From an uncultured Desulfuromonas sp. (GTDB taxonomy: Bacteria; Desulfobacterota; Desulfuromonadia; Desulfuromonadales; Trichloromonadaceae), in contig CALJLX010000014.1 in the NCBI GenBank assembly GCA_937982495.1, positions 1 to 8,971 of the forward strand: a DNA stretch of 8,971 bases, written 5' to 3'. A program made the position numbers and the translations under genes. A model generated the notes under the pieces. That model was not told the origin of the DNA. It made no database searches and saw only the letters and a list, made by a program, of their open reading frames with translations. Every line of letters begins with the position of its first letter. Position 1 is the first letter of the stretch. Shown in pieces: positions 1 through 7,100 of this stretch.

Positions 1-1
1 T

Positions 2-730
2 GCCCGGCGGGGGCAGGACTACGTCACCTTCTTCTTCGACATGGACGCCCGCAAGTTGCTGTTCGGCACCCATGGCAAAGACCACACGACGGTGGAGCGC
101 TTCGTGGCCGATTTCAAGACCCATGGCGGCAACCCGGAAGCCGTCACCGACGCCTGCATCGATATGTCAAAATCCTTCATCAAGGGGCTGCAGGAGCAGT
201 TCCCCAACGCGGTGCTGACCTTCGATCAGTTCCACGTCATCAAGCTGATGAACGACGTGCTGGGCAAGATCCGCGCGGAAGAGGCCCGTCAGTTCCCCGA
301 AGAGCTGCGCAAGACCCGCTATCTGTTCCTGAAAAACCCCGACCGCCTGACCGGGGAGCAGGAACAACGGCTGCGCAGCCTAACCCGCTTCGACCTGGGA
401 AGCATCAAGGCCTACATCCTCAAGCTGGGCCTGCAGATCGTCTACTGCGCCGAAAATCGCCAGGAGGCGGAAATCCTGCTGAAAAGCTGGTACCGCCGTG
501 CCGTGCGCAGCAAGGTCGAGCGGATCGTCAAACTGGCCAGAACCGTCAAAGAACACTGGCAGGGCATTCTGAGCTACTTCGACTCACGCCTGACCAACGG
601 CTTCCTGGAAGGGATTAACAGCCTCGTTCAGGCGGCCAAGGCCAAAGCGAGAGGCTACCGGAATCCGGACAACCTGATCGCCATGGCGTATCTGATCGCC
701 GGCAAGCTCAAATTCCCTCAACCCACTTGA
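2..730 (+). CDS. ISL3-family transposase, 5'-truncated by the window edge
   Basis: The open frame runs in from the left edge (first full codon at position 2), so the Met at 41 is internal and the true start is upstream. The 242 visible residues are about the C-terminal 60% of a protein that is usually near 400 residues. In visible-fragment numbering the DDE-type catalytic residues are probably D13 (FFFDMDARKLLFG), D54 (ACIDMSKSF) and E203 (TNGFLEGINSLV). The family-typical FDQFHVIKLMN block is at about 74-84, and the C-terminal KAKARGYRN block follows the Glu. It would catalyse cut-and-paste movement of its own IS. No frameshift or stop is seen, so the visible part looks intact. The residue assignments rest on remembered family motifs, not an alignment. 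Confidence 0.9.
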   Translation, partial: ARRGQDYVTFFFDMDARKLLFGTHGKDHTTVERFVADFKTHGGNPEAVTDACIDMSKSFIKGLQEQFPNAVLTFDQFHVIKLMNDVLGKIRAEEARQFPEELRKTRYLFLKNPDRLTGEQEQRLRSLTRFDLGSIKAYILKLGLQIVYCAENRQEAEILLKSWYRRAVRSKVERIVKLARTVKEHWQGILSYFDSRLTNGFLEGINSLVQAAKAKARGYRNPDNLIAMAYLIAGKLKFPQPT

Positions 731-745
731 AACAGCGAAGAGCCC
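724..745 (+). repeat. Probable right terminal inverted repeat of the ISL3 element
   Basis: This stretch overlaps the transposase stop codon and ends in CGAAGAGCCC. Read outside-in on the minus strand it gives GGGCTCTTCGCTGTTTC, which fits the GGCTCTTC start of ISL3-family inverted repeats. The exact boundary (744 or 745) cannot be fixed without the left end. Confidence 0.55.
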
Positions 746-756
746 GAATTTTCCTT

Positions 757-794
757 GTTGTCAAGCTGCGAGGGTGTTGTCAAGCTGCGAGGGT
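757..794 (+). repeat. Perfect 19-bp tandem duplication upstream of the efflux promoter
   Basis: The unit GTTGTCAAGCTGCGAGGGT occurs twice with no gap and no mismatch, at 757-775 and 776-794. It lies about 12 bases past the presumed IS end and abuts the -35 box of the operon promoter. Possible explanations are paired operator sites for a metal-responsive regulator, or a local duplication with no function. The position just upstream of a promoter favours a regulatory role, but this is inference. Confidence 0.85.
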
Positions 795-806
795 TGACAG
801 CTTGAC
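779..806. repeat. Inverted repeat with 9-bp arms spanning the -35 box
   Basis: GTCAAGCTG at 779-787 is answered by its exact reverse complement CAGCTTGAC at 798-806, with 10 bases between. The left arm is part of the second 19-bp tandem copy. The right arm overlaps the end of the TTGACA -35 box at 794-799. It would suit a dimeric DNA-binding protein; as RNA it is not followed by a T-run, so it is a poor terminator. Confidence 0.7.
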
Positions 807-823
807 GAGTAGCGTGGTATTTT
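794..823 (+). promoter_or_regulatory. Sigma70-type promoter of the metal-efflux operon
   Basis: A consensus -35 box TTGACA at 794-799 is followed after 18 bases by TATTTT at 818-823 (4 of 6 consensus positions), with TG at 815-816 giving an extended -10 (TGnTATTTT). Transcription would start near 830, leaving a short leader of about 23 bases before the GTG at 853. Overlap of the -35 box with the inverted repeat suggests that a bound regulator could block or bend it. Confidence 0.6.
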
Positions 824-852
824 GAAAAAAAGCTGTATCCAAAAGGAATTTT

Positions 853-1308
853 GTGATTCGTATTTTTTTATACAAAAAATCGGTGTCGGTTCTTCTTGTC
901 CTAGCCTACCTGGTTATTGGCTCAGGCGTAGGGCACTCTCTAATTTGGTGCCAGGAGTCGGAGTCTTTTTCCCACTTGGAGTACAATCCGGCAGGTGAAT
1001 GCCAAGATCAAGATCTGTGTTTGCCTCCAAAAACAGGAAACAATATTGACGGCCCGCAGGCAGCCTATGTTGCTTTAGAATCTTTCGAAAACGATTGTCT
1101 GGACAGCCAGACTTCCCTTTTCCATGCCCCCGTTCCTGCAGCCCAACACCTTCTCGCTGATTCTCCTGAATCCGGCTGGACTGCAGTCTTCCCTTTTCTT
1201 TGCCTTGGTAATACTCCCGCCCCAATCCTTACCCGACTTAATCTGGTCGCACAACCTCCACCACTTCATGCCCTTGTTGCCCTGCGAACTGTAGTTCTGT
1301 TAAATTAA
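853..1308 (+). CDS. Small exported Cys/His protein heading the metal-efflux operon (hypothetical)
   Basis: The protein has 151 residues and a GTG start supported by AAGGA at 842-846. An N-terminal basic-then-hydrophobic segment (about residues 8-28) looks like a signal peptide or membrane anchor. The mature part has Cys at 33, 50, 56, 82 and 117 and a C33...H41-x-E43...C50 pattern. It ends in a hydrophobic HALVALRTVVLLN tail. From memory, small uncharacterised proteins with a C...H-x-E...C pattern and an 'LRSVVLL'-type C-terminus often head CzcCBA/CusCBA-like operons in proteobacteria, and this one fits that description. A periplasmic metal-binding or complex-assembly role is plausible but unproven. 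The gene is more AT-rich than the pump genes that follow. It is separated from the channel gene by a 146-base gap containing a hairpin with a T-run. Confidence 0.7.
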   Translation: MIRIFLYKKSVSVLLVLAYLVIGSGVGHSLIWCQESESFSHLEYNPAGECQDQDLCLPPKTGNNIDGPQAAYVALESFENDCLDSQTSLFHAPVPAAQHLLADSPESGWTAVFPFLCLGNTPAPILTRLNLVAQPPPLHALVALRTVVLLN

Positions 1309-1341
1309 TCCCCTCTCCCCAGCATTTCCAAAAGCCTAACT

Positions 1342-1355
1342 GCGGTTTTTACCGC
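1342..1355. other. Short hairpin in the gap after the leader gene
   Basis: GCGGT at 1342-1346 pairs with ACCGC at 1351-1355 across a TTTT loop. The 5-bp stem is weak and the T-rich stretch does not follow immediately, so it is only a marginal terminator or mRNA-processing candidate. Confidence 0.3.
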
Positions 1356-1406
1356 TGTGCGGGCTAATTCTTCCTTTTTGCACGCTACAATACAGAGAAC
1401 CCTGGG

Positions 1407-1422
1407 AAGCCTAAGGCTTTTT
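1407..1422 (+). terminator. Hairpin with T-run just upstream of the channel gene (possible attenuator)
   Basis: AAGCC at 1407-1411 pairs with GGCTT at 1415-1419 over a TAA loop, and the right arm runs into TTTTT (1418-1422). It resembles a small intrinsic terminator and sits about 20 bases before the ribosome binding site of the outer-membrane channel gene. The stem is short, so it may only reduce read-through from the leader gene, or have no effect. Confidence 0.35.
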
Positions 1423-1454
1423 GAGGGAAATATCAATTCGCAAGGAGATTAACT

Positions 1455-2822
1455 ATGCGCATTGGACGATTTGTCCTGCCGGTTTTTCTGGTTGTTGTCG
1501 TGGCATCATCCGCCTGGTCACAGGGGACGGGTGCCTTCGAAACAACCATTTCGGAAACCGAAACCGAAGTATCCGTTTCCACAAAACCGTCAGCCGTTCC
1601 AGAACCCGGAACCGAAGTCCTCACTCTGGCCGAGGCTCTGAGTCTGGCCTTGAAACACAACCAAACTCTGTCCGCTTTTGACGAAGAAATTCGCGCCAGG
1701 GACGCCGCAGCCCTTCAGGTGGGGCTCTTGTCCAACCCCGTTCTCGGTGTGGAGATGGAGAATTTCGCCGGAAAGGACGCCCTGCAAGGTTTTGATGGCG
1801 CCGAGACTACCATCGCCCTTTCCCAGTTGGTTGAGCTGGGAGGGAAGCGACTCAAGCGCCGCCAAGTCGCCACCCTGGAGAAAGACCTCGCCGATTGGGA
1901 CTATCAGAGCAAAAAACTCGATGTGCTCACCGCCACCGCCATTTCATTCATTCAAGTGCTGGCCGTCCAGGAGCAGGTGGCCCAGAACGAACAGCTGGCC
2001 CTTCTGGCTGAGCAAACCCTGGGAGCGGTAGCCGCAAGGGTCGAGGCCGGCAAGGTTCCGCCTCTGGAGCAGACCCGGGCCACGGTCGAACTGGCCTCGG
2101 CTCGCACTGCAGCTGACAAAGCCCGCCGCGAGTTGGCAGCCTCTCGGCACCGTCTGGTTGCTTTCTGGGGAAGAGAGCGGACCGACTTCCGTCAGGTGGT
2201 CGGTGATTTGACCACCCTGGCGCCATTGCCGGCCGAAGAAACCATCCTGGGCCTCCTGGGTAACAACCCCGATGTGGCACGTTGGGGCACCGAACTGGAA
2301 CAACGCGAAGCCGCCCTGAATCTGGCTCGGGCCCAAGCCGTCCCCAATTTGACCTTCAGCCTTGGGGTCCGCAATCTTCGAGAATCCGACAACAATGCCC
2401 TGGTGGCTGGTATCGAGCTGCCCTTGCCGTTCTTTGACCGGAATCAGGGCGGTGTTGGCGAAGCCCGAGCGAATTTGAAGAAGGCCCGCCACGAACGTCT
2501 GGCAGCCGAAACCGAAACCCTGACCGGACTTGCCGAAACCTGGCAGAGCCTCTCCACTGCCCATTTTGAGTCAACTACCCTGCGTGATGAAATTCTGCCA
2601 GGGGCGCAAAGCGCCTTCGAGATCGCCGAATTAGGCTACCGTGAAGGGAAATTCGACTTTTTGGTGATGCTCGATGCTCAGCGGACACTGTTCGAGGTCA
2701 AAGGGCAGTACCTGCAGGCGCTGGCAACCTACCACCAGACGCGTACCGAGATGGAACGGCTGATCGGCGCACCGCTTGATAAACTTTCAGAAACCGCAAC
2801 CCAACCTATCGATTTGAGGTGA
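1455..2822 (+). CDS. Outer-membrane efflux channel, TolC/CzcC family
   Basis: The protein has 455 residues and starts at ATG 1455, chosen because AGGAG at 1443-1447 lies 7 bases upstream and a signal peptide follows directly (hydrophobic residues 7-20, likely cut near SAWS-Q at 22-23). There is no lipobox Cys, so unlike CusC it is probably not lipidated. An acidic, Ser/Thr-rich linker (about 29-52) precedes two outer-membrane-efflux repeats. The first opens with VLTLAEALSLALKHN (about 55-69) and GLLSNPVLGVEMENF (90-104). The second holds GIELPLPFFDRNQGG (about 318-332) and ELGYREGKFDFLVMLDAQR (about 391-409), a block typical of metal-RND channels. It would form the trimeric outer-membrane and periplasmic tunnel for metal export. 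Its stop codon overlaps the Shine-Dalgarno region of the adaptor gene, indicating tight co-translation. Channel family is certain; the metal specificity is not set by this subunit. Confidence 0.93.
   Translation: MRIGRFVLPVFLVVVVASSAWSQGTGAFETTISETETEVSVSTKPSAVPEPGTEVLTLAEALSLALKHNQTLSAFDEEIRARDAAALQVGLLSNPVLGVEMENFAGKDALQGFDGAETTIALSQLVELGGKRLKRRQVATLEKDLADWDYQSKKLDVLTATAISFIQVLAVQEQVAQNEQLALLAEQTLGAVAARVEAGKVPPLEQTRATVELASARTAADKARRELAASRHRLVAFWGRERTDFRQVVGDLTTLAPLPAEETILGLLGNNPDVARWGTELEQREAALNLARAQAVPNLTFSLGVRNLRESDNNALVAGIELPLPFFDRNQGGVGEARANLKKARHERLAAETETLTGLAETWQSLSTAHFESTTLRDEILPGAQSAFEIAELGYREGKFDFLVMLDAQRTLFEVKGQYLQALATYHQTRTEMERLIGAPLDKLSETATQPIDLR
2816..2822 (+). promoter_or_regulatory. 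Ribosome binding site that fixes the adaptor start at 2828
   Basis: GAGGTGA at 2816-2822 includes the channel gene's stop codon. It is correctly spaced (8 bases after GAGG) for ATG 2828 and cannot serve the in-frame GTG at 2819, which it overlaps. Confidence 0.7.
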
Positions 2823-2827
2823 ATTTG

Positions 2828-4096
2828 ATGAAAACCAAATCTTTAATTTTAATTTCCTTAATGGTCGGTGCACTCGCTTTCGCTGCGGCCACCTGGGGGC
2901 CAATTCCGACTACTGCCTTGGCCCAGACCACCCCTGATCACGATAGTCACGAGGATGCGGACCACCCTGAACAGGAGAAGGACGGGCATGCCGATGAGGG
3001 ACATGATGAACATGGCGGGGAAGACGAGCACGGCGAAGAAGTGGTCCGTCTATCCGTGGCAGAACTAAACGAATTCGGCATCAAGCTGTCCACCGCCGCT
3101 GCGGGCTCCCTCGACCAGTATGCGGAATTGCCTGGTGAGATCGTGCTCAACGCCGACCGTCTGGCTCATGTCGTTCCCCGGATCTCCGGGATTGTGCGCG
3201 AAGTGAGAAAAAACCTTGGTGATTTGGTCAAGGCCGGTGAGGTCTTGGCGGTGATCGAAAGCCGTGACTTGGCTGAGGCTAAGTCTGCGTACCTTGCAGC
3301 CAGCGCGCGCCGCAAGCTGGCCCAGGCCAATTTCGAACGGGAAGAGCGGCTGTGGCAGAAAAAAGTCACCAGTGAACAGGAATACCTCGATGCTCGTCAG
3401 GGTCTTGCCGAAGCGCAGATCGAAGTGACCTCGGCAGAACAGCAACTGCACGTCTTGGGCTTCACCGATACCTACATCAAAGAGCTTCCCCAACATCAGG
3501 ATATCACCTATACCCGTTACGAAATCCAGGCCCCTTTTGCCGGCACCATCATTGAAAAGCACCTGACCTTGGGTGAAAGCGTCAACGAGAACGCTGACAT
3601 ATTCACCATCGCCGATCTCTCCTCGGTATGGGTCGATATCAATGTCTACCAGAAAGACCTGGCCCAGATCCGCAAAGAACAGAACGTGGTGATCGAGGTC
3701 GGTCATGGCATCCCCGAGGCGACCGGCAAGATCGCCTGGGTCGGACCGCTTGTGGGTGAGGAGACCCGCACCGCCAAAGCTCGGGTGGTTCTCGCCAATC
3801 CTGACGGCACCCTGCGCCCGGGCCTGTTTGTGACCGCAAAGGTGGCCGTGAACAGCACGGCGGCCGGCATCGTCGTCCCTAAAAGCGCCCTGCAGACTTT
3901 CGAGGAGCGCAGCGTGGTCTTCGTCCAGGATGAAGATGGTTTTGAGCCGCGCCCGGTGGAACTGGGACGGCAGAACTCCTCCCAAGTGGAAATCCTCTCC
4001 GGGCTCGAGGCCGGACAGACCTACGTCAGCCAAGGGGCCTTTACTATCAAGGCTCAGCTGTCCAAGGGCGCCTTCGGCGACGGACATAACCACTAA
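2828..4096 (+). CDS. Periplasmic adaptor (membrane fusion protein) of heavy-metal RND efflux, CzcB-like
   Basis: From ATG 2828 the protein has 422 residues. A signal peptide spans about residues 1-32 (cut at ALA-Q). A His/Asp/Glu-rich segment at 37-70 holds seven histidines (38, 41, 46, 54, 59, 62, 68), a likely divalent-metal-binding tether. Then come a first lipoyl/beta half (PRISGIVREVRKNLGDLVKAGE, about 117-138), an alpha-helical hairpin (about 146-210), the second lipoyl half (YEIQAPFAGTIIEKHLTLGE, 231-250), a beta-barrel (about 262-340) and a membrane-proximal domain ending in GDGHNH. It would link the pump to the channel and may hand over metal. There is no N-terminal methionine cluster like the one CusB uses for Cu(I)/Ag(I), which favours a CzcB-type, divalent-cation role. 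It sits between the channel gene (overlapping control signals) and the pump gene (14 bases downstream). Confidence 0.93.
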   Translation: MKTKSLILISLMVGALAFAAATWGPIPTTALAQTTPDHDSHEDADHPEQEKDGHADEGHDEHGGEDEHGEEVVRLSVAELNEFGIKLSTAAAGSLDQYAELPGEIVLNADRLAHVVPRISGIVREVRKNLGDLVKAGEVLAVIESRDLAEAKSAYLAASARRKLAQANFEREERLWQKKVTSEQEYLDARQGLAEAQIEVTSAEQQLHVLGFTDTYIKELPQHQDITYTRYEIQAPFAGTIIEKHLTLGESVNENADIFTIADLSSVWVDINVYQKDLAQIRKEQNVVIEVGHGIPEATGKIAWVGPLVGEETRTAKARVVLANPDGTLRPGLFVTAKVAVNSTAAGIVVPKSALQTFEERSVVFVQDEDGFEPRPVELGRQNSSQVEILSGLEAGQTYVSQGAFTIKAQLSKGAFGDGHNH

Positions 4097-4110
4097 GGGG
4101 GGAAGCAGTC

Positions 4111-7100
4111 ATGGAAAAACTAATCCGTTTTGTTTTGCACAGCCGACTGCTGATGAGTGTGCTCGGCGTGCTGATACTTGCGGCCGGCTGGTACAGCTAC
4201 AGACAGCTGCCGGTCGACGCCTTTCCCGACGGCACTCCGGCCCTGGTCCAGGTCTTCACCGAGACCGAGGGCCTCGCTCCCGAGGAGGTGGAAAAGTACG
4301 TCACCTACCCGGTCGAGACCGCCATGAACGGTCTGCCCGAGCTCAAGGAAATTCGCTCGGTCTCCAATTTCGGCCTGTCGGTAATCAACGTCTACTTCGA
4401 GGACGGCACCGACGTCTACTTCGCCCGCCAGCTGGTGAACGAGCGCCTGCAGCTGGCCCGCGAGGAGATTCCCGAAGGCTTCGGCGATCCGGAAATGGGG
4501 CCGATCGCCACCGGTCTGGGACAGATCCTCTTCTACGTCCTGGAGGATGAAACCGGCAAGCGCAGCCCCGAGGAGATGCGCGAGATCCAGGACTGGCTGA
4601 TCAAGTTCAACCTGCAGACCGTCCCCGGCGTGACCGAGGTCCTCTCCCTGGGCGGCGAGGTGAAGCAGTTCCAGGTGCGGGTGCGCCCCGCCGATCTGTT
4701 GCGTTTTGATCTCGCCATCGGCGAGATCGTCGAGAAGGTCGAAGCTAATAACGGCAACGTCGGCGCCCAGTTTCTGGTCCAAAACGCCGAGGAATACATC
4801 GTTCGTTCGGTCGGTTTAGCTGAACAAATCGACGACCTGGAACGTATTGTGCTCAAGGTGCAGGACGGCACCCCGGTCTATCTCGACCAGGTGGCCGACG
4901 TCGTCATCGGCGGCGAGATCCGCCGCGGCCTGGCGACCATGAACGGGGCCGGCGAGGCGGTGGTCGGCATGGTCCTCAAGCTGATCGGCACCAACACCTC
5001 TACCGTCATCACCGAGGTCAAGGCCAAACTGGACGAGATCAATCAGGTGCTCCCCGAAGGGGTCAGGGTCGTTCCCTACTACGACCAGGCGACCCTGGTC
5101 GGCAAGTGCGTGAAGACGGTCACCGATTCACTGATTTTCGGTGTGCTGCTGGTGGCCGGGGTGCTGCTTATCTTCATGGGCGGCCTGCGAGCCAGTCTCG
5201 TGGTGGCCCTCTCCATCCCCTTCTCGATCTTCTTCGCCTTCATCCTGATGAAGGTCTTCGGCATCAGCGCCAACCTCATGTCGCTGGGGGGCCTCGCCAT
5301 CGCCATCGGCATGATGGTCGACGCCACCATCGTCATGGTGGAGAACGTCGACCGCATGCTGCGCGAGGCCGATCCGGACGATTCACGTCTATCCATAGTC
5401 AGCCGCGCCTGCGCCGAGGTGGGAAGGCCGATCATTTTTGCGATTGCCATTATCATCATCGTCTTTTTGCCGCTGTTCACCCTGCAGGGCGTCGAAGGCA
5501 AAACCTTCAAGCCGCTGGCCTACACGGTCTCGCTGGCCATGTTCGGTTCGCTCCTTTACGCCCTGCTGCTGGCTCCGGTCGCATCGCATGTGCTGATGCG
5601 TCGGCCCAAGTCGGTAGCTGAGGGCGAAGGCCCCAAGGAAGCCTGGATCGTGCGCTGGCTGCTTCTTCCCTACCAACCGGCAGTGACCCTCTTTGTGCGC
5701 CACCGCTTCATCGCGGTGGGCCTGTCCGTGGCAATGCTGGCAGCAGGACTGCTGATCTTCCCGCTCCTCGGCTCGGAGTTCGTCCCCCGGCTCGACGAGG
5801 GAGATCTGCTGATCCGCGCCACCATGGCACCGTCGATCTCTCTGGAGGAGTCGAAGGAGACCATGCAGCGCTTCGAAAAGCGCCTCATGGACCGCTTCCC
5901 CGAGGTGACTCGGGTCGTCACCCGCGTCGGCCGCGGCGAGGTTGGTGCCCACGCCGACCCGGTCAACAGCGCCGAGGCCTTCGTCGCCCTCAAGCCGCAG
6001 GATGAGTGGGCCAGCGCCGAAAACCCTGATGAACTCTACGCCCAAATCAGCGAGGCGTTCGAGGACTTTCCGGGTGCCCAGTTCAACGTCACCCAGCCGA
6101 TCGCCGCAGCGGTCGACGAGCTGCTCACCGGCACCAAGGCGGAGCTTGCCATCAAGATCTTCGGACCCGACATGGACGTGCTCAAGGAGAAGGCGGCCGA
6201 GATCGAAGCGGTGATCCGGGAGATTCCCGGCGCCGCCGACGTGCAGAAGGACCCGGTGACCGGCACGCCGCAGCTGCGCATCCGCATCGACCGTCAGGCC
6301 ATTGCCCGCTACGGCATCAATGTCGAGGATGTGCAGAATGTCATCCGCACTGCCGTCGGTGGAGAAACGGCGGGGCAGATCTTCGAGGGGATCCGCCGCT
6401 TCGACATTTTCGTGCGTTTTGCCGAGGAGGCCCGCGCCGATGCCGAGGCGATCAAACATATCCTGATCAAGGCTCCCGGCGGGGCCAAGGTTCCCCTCGA
6501 CCAGCTTGCCGCTATCGAGGAAATCGTCGGCCCGCGCCAGATCACCCGCGAGAACAACCAGCGCTTCATCACCGTGCAGACCAACGTGCGCGGTCGTGAC
6601 ATCGGCTCCTTCGTCGCCGAGGGCCAGCAGGCCATTGCCGCCAAGGTGCAGATGCCGGCCGGGTATCTCGTCAACTGGGGTGGGCAGTTCGAGCTGCAGC
6701 AGCAGGCCAACCAGCGCCTAGCGCTGGTGGTGCCGGTCACCCTGCTGGTCATTCTGCTGCTGCTGTTCATGAACTTCAGCTCGCTGAAGAACACCTTCCT
6801 GATCTTGCTTAATATCCCGCTGGCCCTCGTCGGCGGCATCGTCGGTCTGTGGCTGACCGGTCAGAACCTCTCGGTTCCCTCGTCGATTGGCTTCATCGCC
6901 CTGTTCGGCATCGCCCTGGAAAACGGCATGGTGCTCGTCACCTACCTCAATCAGCTGCTGCGCGACGGAGTGGCGATGGATGAAGCGTCCATCAAAGGGG
7001 CCTGCCTGCGTCTGCGCCCGGTACTGATGACCGCCATCACTACGGCGCTGGGGCTCATTCCACTGCTCTTCTCCAGCGGTACGGGGAGCGAAGTGCAGCG

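Larger units (their letters stand above)
1..745 (+). mobile_element. ISL3-family insertion sequence, 3' part (left end outside the window)
   Basis: The first ~730 bases encode the C-terminal part of an ISL3-type DDE transposase. Immediately after the stop codon comes a sequence whose reverse complement starts GGGCTCTTCGCTGTTTC, which resembles the GGCTCTTC-type terminal inverted repeats that I recall for ISL3 elements, so the right end is placed near 745. The left end and left inverted repeat lie outside the window, so neither the repeat nor a target duplication can be confirmed. ISL3 elements usually make 8-bp target duplications; the candidate 8 bases on this side are GAATTTTC at 746-753. 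The element sits directly upstream of a metal-efflux operon promoter and points the same way. Confidence 0.75.

Noticed and set aside
757..794. The tandem 19-mers as a CRISPR remnant
   Set aside because: There are only two units with no spacer between them and no cas genes, so a CRISPR array is excluded.
1421..1681. Plus-strand 86-codon frame overlapping the start of the channel gene
   Set aside because: It is out of frame with the channel, gives an Arg/Ser-rich product and lacks a good ribosome binding site; the AGGAG at 1443 serves ATG 1455.
1944..2564. Minus-strand frame of 206 codons opposite the channel gene
   Set aside because: The plus-strand channel protein explains the region fully.
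2819..2827. GTG start at 2819 for the adaptor gene, three codons upstream
   Set aside because: GAGG ends on this codon and cannot serve it, while spacing to ATG 2828 is ideal.
3065..4093. Long open frame on the minus strand (342 codons) opposite the adaptor gene
   Set aside because: It mirrors the strongly supported adaptor gene, has no ribosome binding site or recognisable domain, and is the usual antisense shadow of a GC-rich gene.
5389..6459. Long minus-strand frame (356 codons) opposite the pump gene
   Set aside because: It is an antisense shadow of the RND pump gene; its predicted product is low-complexity and matches no family that I know.
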